Positions 39,501 through 50,485 of a stretch of 64,000 nucleotides of DNA are shown here, piece by piece. Numbering within the stretch: the first letter of the stretch is position 1; every line of letters begins with the position of its first letter. Source of the stretch: Sipunculus nudus (Eukaryota > Annelida > Sipuncula > Golfingiida > Sipunculidae); assembly GCA_026874595.1 (NCBI GenBank), contig CM049306.1, positions 42,534,019 through 42,598,018 of the forward strand, given 5' to 3'. The notes below the pieces were generated by a model. The model worked only from the letters and a program-made list of their open reading frames with translations, was not told the origin of the DNA and ran no database searches. The position numbers were made by a program, and so were the translations under genes.

Positions 39501-42500
39501 TATCTACATCAGATTAGTAGTATCATTTAATATTTACATCAGATTTGTAATACAACTCTATATCTACAACAAAATAGTAGTATCACTTAATGTTTAAACA
39601 GATTTGTAATACAATTCTATATCTAAATCAGATCAGTAATACTATTCTATATCTGAACCAGATTTGAAATACAATTCTATATCTATACATCAGATTAGTA
39701 ATACTATTCTGTATCTAAATCAGATTTGTATTACAATTCTATATCTAATTATCTATACATCGAACTAGTAATAGTAATACTATTCTGTATCTACATCAGA
39801 TTTGTTAAACCATTTCATATCTACATTAGATCTGCCACACATCTATGTATCTACATCAGATTTGTGATATAATTATATATCTGCATCAGATCTGTAATAC
39901 TGACAATTCTGTATATGATCAGATTGTTAATACAATTCTGTATCTGTAGCAGATTTGTAATATCATGCCTTATCTACAACAGATTTGTAATACAATTCTG
40001 TATCAGCTTCAGATTTGTAATACAATTCTGTATCTGTACCAGATTTGTAATGTCATGCCATATCTGCATCAGATATATAATACATTTCTGTATCAGCTTC
40101 AGATCTGTAATACAATTCTGGTTCTGCATCAGAACTGTAATACAATTCTATATCTGCATTAAATTTCTCTATCATACAGTCCTGTAAGTGTCCAGCTTAC
40201 TTCCTCCTGAGGCTGCTGCTGAATGAGTACTCTGGCAGCGCTGGTTCCTCTGGGAGTTCATGTTCATCTGCTGCTGTTACAGCGAAGTCTGTCAGAGCCG
40301 TGAACAGATCCTCCAGCTCTGGTGTTCTGATGAACAGACCACGACGGGTCTCAGCATATGCTTCGTGTGCCATCCACTCCTCATACACCTCACCCGCTGA
40401 TAAAGAATTAATATATGATGAATACATTATTTGAAAGAGATCAGAATTTCATGACTTTTTATGGATTTTATTAATTTATTAATGGCTCAGTTTGGTTAGT
40501 GTGTAACTCATCAGTTGACAAAGAAAAGTAAAGAATGAATACATTTTCAAAGAGATCAAAATTTTATGACTTTTTATGGACCTTATTGAACAATTACGGA
40601 CTTCACTTGATAATCATTGATAGAGTGTATCCATGTCTAAACAAAAGTAGAACATGTAAGTTGTGATAATTATTACAATAAGTTATTAAACATAAAGCAC
40701 TTGTTATCGAGTTTATTTCCGTATTATATATTTATGGTCTTGTATTTAATTATGCAAAAACTATAAAGGTATTTATATAATCTTACATGTAACATTTTTG
40801 CATATTTTTTATGAAAATGAGAGTATTGTTGAAAGAATTTTATAACTCTTAGAAAGACCAGCTTCATGACAATATTATATAACTTTTTACGATTATACTT
40901 TGTGACTTTTCCACTACAACAATATCCCTTTCAAGTTTCTTACGGAATTTAAGTGCTCGGCAATACTTCCTACATGAATAAAACATAATATCAATACTGG
41001 CACCACATTCTATATATTTACTGAAAAATAATTTCCATTTCTTATTTCTTTGATTTTCATGTGGCATTCCACATATCTGTATGCAGTACATATGCATCAC
41101 ATATGTGTATACAGTATTGGACAAATCATAAATATTTTCTAGGAGTTATTCCATATATCTATACGTGGTGATATATGCATATATACATAAGCATATGCAG
41201 CATGTTTCCCCACTGTGATGCCAATGATAGGGTATTCATCTTGCAGGTGACTTCTGCCCCTGTGTTGCTATAATATATTGCCAGTGCTGCAAACCTACTG
41301 CATGTGATTTGTATTAATGGAATCACAGGCATTCGTATTCTAGCTGCAAACGCATACATACTGATTATGCATATACTGAATGCATGCTATAGTGTAAAAT
41401 CAATGTGTAATAAGCACATTTAAATGTCACCTACTTGTGTTTACAACAGGAAATAATGCTGGATACAGTAAATCTGTAATACGCTGCCAGTCCTCCAACA
41501 CCAACTGTCCAAGCTGCTCCGTTGTTTTAAAATATTTAATCTGTAGTCCCTTCTTAGCAATCCTGGCCTTGAGGTCTCTGACTTTCTCATCACATTCATC
41601 ATTCTCCGGTTGATAGAGTTTTAATTGTTCTATTCTCTCCTCTTTTGGTAGATCCTTAAAGAGTGTATCCAGATGTTCCTGTCGCCTCACATAGAAACAA
41701 CAATGGGAATTATCGTCGCAGAGAAATGCTGCTTGCAAAACTTCTAATTCAATAACACTGCACGACTGATTGGTCTCTTGTAGTATCCAATCGTATCCAC
41801 CAGATGCTGCTACCATAAAGTTGGTGTCAAGCCAATTAGCACCTTCAGGAAGATCATTATAAGATTTAGGCAATGGGGGTGCATCAGTTGGTCTGTAAGT
41901 TCCATATCTTTCTCCCAGAATACCAATGAAAAATGGGCACGATCTAACGACCATGTCAAGCCGTCGCTGAATCATTTGATTCGAGGGCTCATGACCTTCA
42001 CAGATGTCCCACTGAAGGTCAACTGGGGTGAAGTACGTCCCTCTTTCTTGGCAAAATTCATTTATCTTTGGGAAGATTTTTTCAGTGAGGTATTGTCGCT
42101 CAACCTGTTGAAAAGAAAAATTATTACATTTTATTAAATAAAATTATTTAAATTTATTGTATTTTCTTGCATTTACCATTATAGTAATAAAAATGTTTCA
42201 AAAGAAATTTAGCTTGGACATAAGAAAAATGTAACACCCGTTCAGCTCTTGATCAGGAAACTGAAGATTAAACATCATATGTTTTACGTGAAAGCATAAG
42301 TCTAAGTGAAAGCACTGATTTTCCTAAAATGCTAATCCCCTTATAAAATCTTATTTAGGCACTCAACAGAAAGTTTCTTAAAAAAGTTCATTTTAATAGG
42401 AAAATTCTTTTTTATCAACATTGGGCACTGCCATGATGAACCATGATATGGCCTTAAACCATAGGAAATACAAAATGCAATGGGGTAGAGCAACTCTAAA

Positions 42501-44628
42501 AATAACCCTGGGGGAATTTACCCTTTTTCAACATTTGGAATCGTGTTCACCAACAAAGATTAGTAAATAAAGTCTTGGGTGTGTAATTTATTTTCCCCAT
42601 AAATTTATGAAATCCTATACCTATGCTTGTTATTTCTATATTTACACAGTTTTTGCATGACCTTATCTCAATACATGTTTCTGTAACTCTTTTGTTGAAG
42701 CTTTATTAATTATATATCTATTTACAAACAAATTGTACTGTGAGTGTTGTATAAATATTTGATGTTATTGTGCCTGGCAGTCACTCAGTACTCTACATGA
42801 CTGATCACACTCTGGCAGTGGTACAGTTTACAAAGCATGCCTGAGTTGCCAGTTTAATCGCCTATTTAACATGTAGGTTACCTGTTTACTCTGACATACA
42901 TAACCCTGATGTTTAGTACTTGTGCTAGGTTTGTAGTTCTCAGACATATACATATATAAAGGCAATGCAAGATCAAGAGAAGAGAATGTTTTTTACTGGA
43001 TATGATTACTACTTACATCATGTTTTGTTGGTCTTTATTTGTTTGATTGACTATTAACAGGATTACTACTTCAAATGTTTGTTACAAATTTCAGTAAAAA
43101 TAGATGGAATGGTTCATATCTTGGCAGGAGAAACTCATTAATTGTGTGTATATTGTTACCATCCTCAAAGAAATTATCATGAATAAAATTATTATCATCA
43201 CGCAGCTGATTCAGGGGTTTTACCAAGATTTTTCAATGACATATATTTGATTTTTTTCTGGTACCTCAATATTTTTACATCCCTTCAGCCATCCAATCCT
43301 CCAAAAGCTTTTTTTTCCTCACAATTTTTTATTAGCATATTTTGTGAACTTGCATGTATGCATTGCACAAATGACATTTAATACTTTCCACATCAGACAG
43401 AAAATTACGAAAAGATATTTCAAGTGCAAAGCAACAGACTCAAATTCAAGTCTGCTAACAGCTATAGGTTTAAGAATGCCTCATTCCTCTTGCCAAAGCC
43501 AGCACCATAAACTAGCCATTGTTTCATGGACACATGTACAAAGGTCTGCATGTAAGCACTAGTGTTATATGATACAGGGTTCCTGCAGACATAGTGTTGG
43601 TGCAAACATCAAAGCAAACATTTAAGCACTCAATAACCAAAGATAATTATATGTAAGATTTGGTGGTAATGTTTGGACAAAAAGCCTAGGGACCAAGGGA
43701 AACTAGAGAATTATAGAGGACATTTCAGCCAGGTTTATACTGCAAAATAGGGACAGTGTGGCATTACTACTGGTAAATAAGACCATACTTCAATCAGAAA
43801 TATATTGTGCATGTTCTCAGAGCATATTCACAGATAGCAGCATACCTTTCTGTACTAATTATCTTTCTGAACCAACTATCAATCAATCATCAATCAGTTT
43901 ACCAAACCATGTACTACTACAGTAATTTATTATGAAATAGGGACCAGCTCACACCACTCAGTTCTAATTATGCCCCTCACAGAAGGATGCCAGTATCCAA
44001 GACAAAAATGGCCTAGGAGTAAATGAACTCGTTCTGACATACTGCGGTGGCTTTATGCTTTCAGAGCTGAAATTTCATGATTTCCTGTTTTTGGTGTTTT
44101 CGCAAGGGTTCATATCCATTTTAAGTAATCTCGCCATACTAAATATCTACACAAAATATACCTTTACCATATGAATTAATTATATATCAAATAGTATGTG
44201 CCAAATCTTCCTAAAAAAAGGAGGACCCAAGGAAACATTGAAAGAGTTGACAATATTGTTTGTTAAGGACAGATAATTCGAAAGATCTAACACCATTTTT
44301 AAAAGCAATCTTTGAACACACAAGATCTATTATTATTTATGTTACATATCAAGCTTTAACCTTTCCACTTGCCTTCCATGACTGGACCTCATGCATATTC
44401 ATGAAGATTTTATAGATCTCCTTTCACTGAGATCACAAATTTGAAACCCTCATGAAAAAAAAAAAGGCAACCACAGTATACATTCCTCACCTGGAAGTCC
44501 TCAAATGTGGAAGTGACATATGGACATATTGGTTTCCTGTAGGATGGAGCCCTGCGGACTGGCTCTGGCGGGGCATCGGAATTCGTGCCAGTCCTGGCCG
44601 TGAACACAGGCATAGTGTATGTGGACAT
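21574..44628 (-). CDS. TTC41: TTC41-like DUF4062 / NACHT-type NTPase / TPR protein, 1521 aa, 17 coding exons
   Basis: Coding exons in order: 44628-44491, 42104-41435, 40396-40201, 38990-38773, 37574-37420, 36605-36164, 35014-34775, 32160-31941, 31415-31217, 30623-30546, 29986-29816, 29118-28926, 27511-27361, 26637-26488, 26007-25901, 24495-24403, 22718-21574. They total 4566 nt; all junctions are GT-AG and all phases match, ending in TAA at 21576-21574. The ATG at 44628 has an in-frame TGA four codons upstream. Domains: DUF4062-like, about residues 35-265 (YVTSTFEDFQ, FFIGILGERYGTY); NACHT-like NTPase, about 340-690, with Walker A GERGSGRT (350-357, Arg at the usual Lys) and Walker B VLVLDGMEEL (440-449); TPR-type helices, about 860-1140 (for example EYMYRRTLQIREHCFG); a basic Ser/Arg/Pro-rich tail to 1521. 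NPHP3 has a similar plan, but the neighbouring HSP90B1 favours TTC41. Molecular function is not established. The exon 8 acceptor is the least certain junction. Confidence 0.88.
22737..23990 (-). mobile_element. Helitron-like element, degraded copy 3 (TTC41-like intron 16)
   Basis: The 3' end CTAG preceded (plus strand) by A is at 22737, followed by GAATACAGATAGTTGACAAG, a mutated version of the family hairpin. The interior has repeated, diverged units with CAAGATGGATG(G/T)ACATGC, CCACTCCTGAGATATGAGC and ATGGAGGTATCCAAGATCTA, similar in layout to the family core. The 5' end cannot be placed exactly. Confidence 0.5.
25241..25470. repeat. Three tandem copies of an about 83-bp unit (TTC41-like intron 15)
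   Basis: TTGTCTACAC at 25241, CTGTCTACGT at 25325 and CTGTCTATGT at 25407 each precede GGAAACTATTTTTA and CAACTGTCTGGC. Spacings are 84 and 82 bp. Confidence 0.8.
28248..28615 (-). repeat. Dispersed repeat family B, copy 3 (TTC41-like intron 12)
   Basis: Reverse-oriented family B copy. It begins CAAGCAAATTCGTGGAAG, has two TCCCCTGAAGATGTCTCCAC-type blocks, and ends with GACAGACAGACGGACAAACC and CAATGTCCCC. It is in sense orientation relative to its host gene. Confidence 0.8.
28626..28875 (-). repeat. Dispersed repeat family C, copy 2 (TTC41-like intron 12)
   Basis: Contains TAAGTTATCGCGGCTATACC, AGTGACCTGTGACC, TTTAATATGCGTGGATTTTGC and GATATAATCATTTGG, closely matching the copy at 55255. 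It directly abuts the family B copy. Confidence 0.65.
29265..29835. repeat. 41-bp minisatellite abutting and overlapping the exon 11 splice donor of the TTC41-like gene
   Basis: About 13 imperfect units of TGACCTGTGTGATGATGTCA followed by TGTTCTGG(G/A)TTATGACATCAC. On the plus strand the last unit is TTACCTGTGTGATGACGTCATG at 29812-29833, which is the exon 11 donor itself (GTAAG on the minus strand) plus the codons for HDVITQ. Unit lengths run from 39 to 45 bp, mostly 41. Read on the minus strand, at least four units keep CACAG|GTC(A/T). Confidence 0.85.
30066..30490 (-). repeat. Dispersed repeat family B, copy 4 (TTC41-like intron 10)
   Basis: Reverse-oriented. It begins ACAAGCAAATTCGTAGAA, carries the TCCCCTGAAGATGTCTCCAC block, ACCAAGGTATGCATGAGAGC and the GACAGACAGACAAACCCAAA end, and finishes at GCAGAAGCAGGGGACA. 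Sense orientation relative to the host gene. Confidence 0.8.
33218..33235. repeat. Poly(C) tract of 18 bases
   Basis: Uninterrupted C run in TTC41-like intron 7. Similar G or C runs occur near 33490, 33800, 44860, 46375, 54573 and 63607. Confidence 0.9.
33361..34165. repeat. Old dispersed repeat split by a later insertion (about 33480-33875)
   Basis: 33361-33470 (TGTAGAATTTAAG..TTCTGGC, GTACACATTAAAGAACTGTAGG, AGAAAAGTTCT) and 33880-34165 (ATGTCCTTGTTAAATGTGTT, GATGGCCTG-like end, GGGATCAGCGTTT) match 50115-50480 in the same order. The segment between, rich in G and C runs and TA repeats, is absent from the second copy, so it looks like an insertion. Confidence 0.5.
35120..35395 (-). mobile_element. 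tRNA-derived SINE-like element (TTC41-like intron 6)
   Basis: On the minus strand there is a box-A-like segment (reverse of 35362-35376, reading GGGTTAGGGTGCTGG) and a box-B-like GGGTACAAGTCCC (reverse of 35330-35342), about 20 nt apart as in a tRNA-type Pol III promoter. A core with GTGCACTTTCTAAACCCAGG and TACTGGTCATGGGCAGG follows. A related core segment lies at 37220-37330. Confidence 0.5.
37220..37330 (-). mobile_element. Fragment of the same SINE-like family (TTC41-like intron 5)
   Basis: CATGGCCAGTACTTATGAATC, GGGTAAAGAGGGCACCC and a GTTCAGACCAATGGCAGGGG stretch follow the order of the core at 35120-35395 with many substitutions. Confidence 0.4.
39190..40180. repeat. AT-rich minisatellite, units of about 30 bp often paired as about 60-bp dimers (TTC41-like intron 3)
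   Basis: Repeated CAGATTTGTAATACAATTC and TATATCTACATCAGATTAGTAG phrases. The left part is arranged as dimers (TACAACTC then AGTATCATTTTA) and the right part as simpler, more diverged units. It ends about 20 bp from the exon 3 donor at 40200. Confidence 0.85.
39235..39409. repeat. Near-perfect palindrome: 75-bp arms, 25-bp spacer
   Basis: 39235-39309 is the reverse complement of 39335-39409 with about one mismatch (GGTATAAA against TTTATATC). The spacer is 39310-39334. It lies at the left edge of the AT minisatellite and can form a long hairpin or cruciform. Confidence 0.85.
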
Positions 44629-44679
44629 CCTACACGCTCACTCCTCTTCGCAACCTTACAAACTCTTAGATCATACCTG
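44629..44679 (-). other. TTC41: 5' UTR part of the first coding exon of the TTC41-like gene
   Basis: On the minus strand a good acceptor (TTCTGTTCCAG) ends at 44680, so the first coding exon probably begins at 44679 and carries 51 nt of leader with an in-frame TGA before the ATG. A separate upstream non-coding exon is therefore expected. Confidence 0.55.
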
Positions 44680-47600
44680 CTGGAACAGAAACATAAGTTC
44701 ATTAATATATTAATAACCATCTGAAAATCAAAATCAGGTAATTGTTTTCTAATGATTCTGTTCACAAGATATCAAATGAACAGTTTCATGGGTTTTAAAG
44801 AAATGTTACACACTGGCTGGCAGTGTGATTATATTTTGGTGTAAAATTCCTCCACCCCTCTCCCCCCCCCCCCCCCCATGATTAATCAAAGGATATAGAA
44901 TTTTGAAGCTTTCAGCATTATGTACCTCTAGTGGCTGCATTCCATTCATAAGGCCATTTATGTTAATCCTCCTACCTCATTTGTCAGCTGAAAAAAAAAG
45001 AAAATTGGAAAACAATTTTTACTCCCCTGGTAACAATTAACTGAATTGAGAACATGCTCATGTAATGAAAATGATCTGACAAATGGGTTAAGGGCAACTC
45101 AGGGGCCACAGATAAAAGCAACTGAATATACTTAAAGTGGTTCCTAGCCGTGAATACACAACTCAGTTGGCATTTATATTGGCCTGGTAAGCCTAACTTG
45201 AGTTGTGATACAAGCTGTAAGGAGGAATGCAAGTTGCAGTGGTCTTCCATCATGATCGATGCACTGATATTGAGGTAAACAGGTCATAATGTGAACATTA
45301 GGCTAAGAATGATGAATTATGACAAATAATACATTTGAAAAACACATAATAAAACCCAAAATGAAAATCCATCTCTAATGGGTAATGATTCATTTCCTGT
45401 ATCTCGTACATGTTGGCTCTTGTCCAGTAACTCGTGTGAGCCATGCTTGTAATAATATGGTCAGAAATTCAACAAACATTGTTTGTACAAACATTAAAAT
45501 AAAATTTTTCTCGCTCATGGTAGGTTTTGTCACAAAGTATATGATAAAAGCTAACAATTGTTCTGGTTTATGTCAAGTGACAGCCTTAAAGTGTGCTCCT
45601 TGTTGAAGAATGTAAAGGCACTCTGACAGCCAGTATGTTGGTCGTAGACTATCCAATGTGAGAGGGCCAAAATGACACTAACTGGATTCTCGTTCTCTCT
45701 GGAAATGTGTATTTGTATGTGTGTGCAATAAATATAAGCAGAGTAAAAGTCTACAGATCTGATGCTATATATATATTTGTTCCAGACCTAGTTTTCACTA
45801 TTGCTTGCTTGAGCTGAGCTTTAAGTCTCGATCATGGGTTCATGTTTCAGAGTTGCCATCAACATATGCACATTTTAATGACTTAACTGCTTTAAACTTG
45901 AAACAGAATTGTTTGGCAGTTCAAACATAAAAAAAAATTGTTCTGTCCTCGTAACCTAAGCTCCTCTAAAAACCATTTTTAAACAATAAAATAAAACAAA
46001 GTTTCCCAAACTCACTTAAATATTAGATCAAAATGTGACTGCCATGGTAACAAAATTAAACTCTGACATAAACATGGCTTTAATCAATACAAGATCTTGG
46101 GACTCGTTTTAATTATATGAATTTAAGTCTTGGAGCCCACTTAAAGGTATGATATGTATCACCTTAATTTTGGCCAGAACAACGCTTTATTTTTACAACC
46201 GGTACATCCAAACCTTCAAATTATAGTTGGATTGAAGAACACTGGCTTGGAACCTAAACTATATTACAGCCTGTATGTAATGTACACCTTACTGTAAGCA
46301 AAGTATCTCAATATAGTTACATCAGGACATAAAGTGTTATAACAGGCCTCAAGCAGGGATCTAGGTTTTTTCAGGGGGGGGGGGGGGGTTTAACCTCTGA
46401 ATGGTATATATTACCATCTCAATGGTGTCATTGTTCTACAAAAATGAAATGTGTATTATCAGCAGTTCACACCACTCACTATCTTGCTTGAATCACACAC
46501 CATGCTAAAAGAAGCGCCAGTGTGGCCAACCAGTACATATTTTCCTGTATGATTTGTCAGCTCCCTGCCACCTGTTCACATTACAATGCTCTCATTCATG
46601 ATAATTATCTCACTACCTAAGTTACAAGTAGCTGTGCCAGGGAATAAATTGCTTTCAATATCAATACACGCACCTACTGTGTTCATGTCACCAAGGCAAA
46701 GTAACAATCATCCACCAATGTGTGTTCTGCTGGTGGTAACGAGAGAAACTACTATCAGGCAATCAAGTGGTCTATAAAAAAAAAGAATACAGTGGAAAAG
46801 GGTGTGTTCATATATAATGTTGCAAAGTACATGCTGTACTGGGTAATATATATAAAAGTATGATAATATGATAGAGTACATCCCACAAATGTAGGTGAAA
46901 ACTTAAAAGTTATGAAATTTGAATAATGAATATGTTAATAATAAAGAAAATGTAATCAATGATAAATAAAACATATAAGTATAAAAAAAAGTCTACAAAC
47001 AAGATGATAAAGTAAGATTTTAAGAATTTCTTATATTCTGCTTAGTGAAATGAATATGACTGTTTTTTACTGCCATACTCTGCTAAATGCTGTCAGTTAG
47101 AGACAAATAGTGGCTCAATGTGTCCATGCTCAATCATTAACACCTGGACAGTGCCCAAAATTTGTGATTTATTGTCTCCACATGGTTATCAAAGTTCAAA
47201 TAATGCCATGGTTTACACATATGTTAACCTGTTTATTATCAATGCATGTTACAACTGGTTTCTGAGGGGACCATTCCCAGATGTGTTATTTCACAGGGAC
47301 TCTCAGAGGTATCTATAGTGGGCGTGCTTTACTAATATAAACTGTTTGACTTTATATTTGCAAGGCTGAAATTTCGCAATATCTTCATTTTGACCATTCC
47401 GCAAGAGTTTCATTTTCATAATAGCGAATCTTAAGAACAGCAGTATATGTGTTATATTATAAAATATGAATATCAATACGGCATTCATATCTGTTATAAT
47501 CATTATATTAACACCTGTTTCATAGTCTACGTATCTCCAGTGGTTTCTGCACGTTTTACAATACTGAACATGTGCTTGCATGGGCCGGTTCTGATCAGTT

Positions 47601-47881
47601 GCTGAGTAATGAACCATGTTTTAGAGGTGTTATGACTACTCTGTTTATGCAGATGCATTATCCTCTCTTCTTCATCTTAGTTGGTGAGGCATCTTATTCC
47701 CAAGGGTATAATATTAGCGATTATTTCCCATTTACAATTATAATGAATTCAAAACCCTTGCAAATGAATAGGCAACCACAGTGGATCAGTGATTTTATCA
47801 TTTTTATTCAAACATAAATGCCAATAGTGATTATGAATACATCAAGCTGAGACTGACTGCACACTAATACAAAGTATGAAA

Positions 47882-48780
47882 CTAGAATACGGGTAGTCGA
47901 CAAGCGACTATGTGTATCCGCCAAAATCAGAGTGGAACGGATGAAGAGAGGCATGGATTGAGTGGCAAGGGGAAATAGAGTGAGGTGTGTTGTATATTAG
48001 CATGGATTTCTGCAGCCAAAAAGTATATGCAGATTGGGCCATCAACCACAAAATCCAGAAGGCTGTCCAAGATGTATAAACATGCAAAATTTAAGGCAGA
48101 TAAGTCAAACCACTACTGAGATATGAGTAATTTAAGCCCAAGGCAGACAAACAGGCGGACGCTATGCTAAAATGGTTGCAGGTGGCGCCACCAGTTTTGC
48201 GTATAATAAAGAGCTATGTGAGATCTATACACATGCCAATTTTCAGGAAGATACGTCAAACCAGTCCGGAGATATAAGCATGGATGTCTGCAGCGTCAAC
48301 TAGAATGTAGGTGGTGCCACCTGTCATAAAATCAAGAAAGCTATCCAGGATGTATACGCATGCCAAATTTCAGGTGAATTAGTCAAACCACTGAGATATG
48401 AGTGATTTTAACCCAAGGCAGATGAACAGATGGACACTATGCAAACATGGTTGCAGGTGGCGCCAACATTTTTTGTATATGTTATAAAGCTATCCAAGGG
48501 CTACATTTGTACAAAAATTTTTTCCTGATAGGTCAAACGGTTCCCAAGATATGTGGGTTTATGTGTGGAAACAGATACAAAAATGGACGCTGGGCAGTGA
48601 GGAAAGGTCAGAGGTCAACCAATTGGTTAGGCACCAGTTCACATGTGACTCGATAATTGATGTAAGTTTCGGAAAAATCAGACCAGTAGTCTCAGAGGAG
48701 TTTTCTGGAAACTAATACGGCGGCTGCGGCAGCGGAACCCGGTCAAAAACATAGTATTGGCAAAACTTTGTTTTGGCAGA
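47882..48780 (-). mobile_element. Helitron-like non-autonomous element, copy 4
   Basis: On the minus strand it begins A|TCTGCCAAAAC at 48780 and ends with the intact hairpin GTAGTCG-CTTGT-CGACTAC, then CCGTATTCTAG|T at 47882. GGTGGCGCCACC is at 48181, with related units around it. The ends match the RPB2 intron 2 copy almost exactly, so this and copy 1 are probably the youngest. Confidence 0.75.
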
Positions 48781-48849
48781 TACAATTACAGGTCTTTGTC
48801 CCAGCTACACAAATGAAATCTGAAAAGTCTATATCATTCTATTTTTTTC

Positions 48850-49075
48850 ACTTTTTTATTATACGCCCATCATATGACAAGAGTTTTATGGTATACCCAC
48901 TGTCCATCTGTTAACTTATTATGGGCAATATCCAGGCATATTTAACAAGGTCAAGGGTCATTAGGCTACTTTGTGATATCGCCGCAATAACTTAAGAATA
49001 CATATTTAATGAGGTCAGAGGTCACCAGATACATGCCAGGGGTATTATGCACGTTTGGGGTTTTTCTATTTTATT
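48850..49075 (+). repeat. Dispersed repeat family C, copy 3
   Basis: CCCATCATATGACAAGAG, GTATACCCACTGTCCATCTG, GGTCAAGGGTCATTAGGC and GAGGTCACCAGATACATGCC follow the order seen at 4195-4675, with an internal deletion. Confidence 0.6.
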
Positions 49076-50109
49076 GCCATTATTTGGCCTTTTTTAGAAT
49101 ATGCTTTGCAAAACATCACACTTTAATTTCTATTGTAAATTATAGAACATAGTGCCCTGTATAGTTATGAAAACATCTGTAATTTAATGTGCCCTATATA
49201 AAATTCAATTACATAAGTTTTCATAATTTTTATGATTAACTTTTATTCATTTTTTATGAATGGACAGTATGGGTAGCAGGTATAAGATAAATGAGGGTTG
49301 GTAACAACTATAATCTCTTCAAGAGCTTATGCCAGTCTGATTTTATTATGAGAATTTTACGTAAAAAGAAGCAACACTAGTACCTGTGTACCCAGTTAAT
49401 TTTATCAAAATATGAGACTTTAAATTCACATATATGAACCTAAATCCCTCTTTGTAAAGCTAAATGGTATGAGCATGTTCAAGTCCATAAAATCACAGGA
49501 ACAAAGTAGACTCGACTCACAACAACACAAACCCTTCAGGTTTAAGGTCAACTGGCCAGGTAGCAGTCTAAATCAAGTGGTCAAGTGAATGGTCAAGTGG
49601 TCACTGCCTACTGCTTACACTTGGTATCTGACCACTAATACCAGAGATATCACTGTTTTCATCTAATTACCTCAATACATCCGTACATTTATGTCTCCAT
49701 ATGTACACCCACTTGAAAAGTAACACCAGTATTAGCTTGTAAATATAAGCTAAACTAACAACATACAGTAAAACCAAGCTTACCTTGCATCTATACATAT
49801 GCTATATGCATGCCAAGACTGCAGGCTAAGTATCCACCCAATAAGGATACTCAACCATTTACAGCCAAGAGATCCAATCCCAGAGAGTGGTCAGATTATC
49901 AGGGTCTGGTCTGTATATGCTCGAGCACAGATAACATGCTCTTGTATTGACTGGGATCACTTAACTCCATTAGCAATGTTAATAGACTTTTTGACATTCA
50001 TTAACCACAGTCAACACTGCTGTTGGAGGTTATGTTATCACCCATGTTTGTCATATCTCATGTCAGTCTTTTTTTTCTTCTTTGAAGTTACTAGTATAAC
50101 TTAAAGCTA

Positions 50110-50485
50110 GCTATTCACCTGCCTTCCTTGTAGAATTCATGGGATTTCTGGCTTTCTCTAAGTGTACATTAATGAATTGTAGGTAATAATTCATGCTTTT
50201 AGAAAAGTTCTTATATTGCCCCTGTTATGGATGCATTGTGCTCGTTTATCTACAAGCTGTAAGTAAACAGGGTACGAGATAACAGATAAGTTCACATGTG
50301 ACTACATGTGAAGCAAAACCATCTTTGTTATTATTTCTGAATCACTTGTTTCTGATTTCTTGCCATATGTCCTTGTTGAACGTGTTCAAATAAAGGTCAT
50401 CGGCCAATTCCCCCCCCCAAATGTTATATATACATGGATATAAACAAAATTGATGGCCTGTGCATCATGGGATCAGCATTTTTTT
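50110..50485. repeat. Second copy of the dispersed repeat at 33361-34165, uninterrupted
   Basis: Carries TTGTAGAATTCATGGGATTT, GTGTACATTAATGAATTGTAGG, AGAAAAGTTCTTA, TATGTCCTTGTTGAACGTGTT and GATGGCCTGTGCATCATGGG in the same order, without the intervening G/C-run segment. Confidence 0.5.

Noticed and set aside
21574-44628. Identification as nephrocystin-3 (NPHP3)
   Set aside because: The domain order is similar, but there is no N-terminal coiled-coil or myristoylation-type start, the C-terminal basic tail differs, and the HSP90B1 neighbour fits TTC41. It remains the main alternative.
47303-47617. 104-codon minus-strand open frame
   Set aside because: Low-complexity, AT-driven composition with no motif or supporting exon structure.
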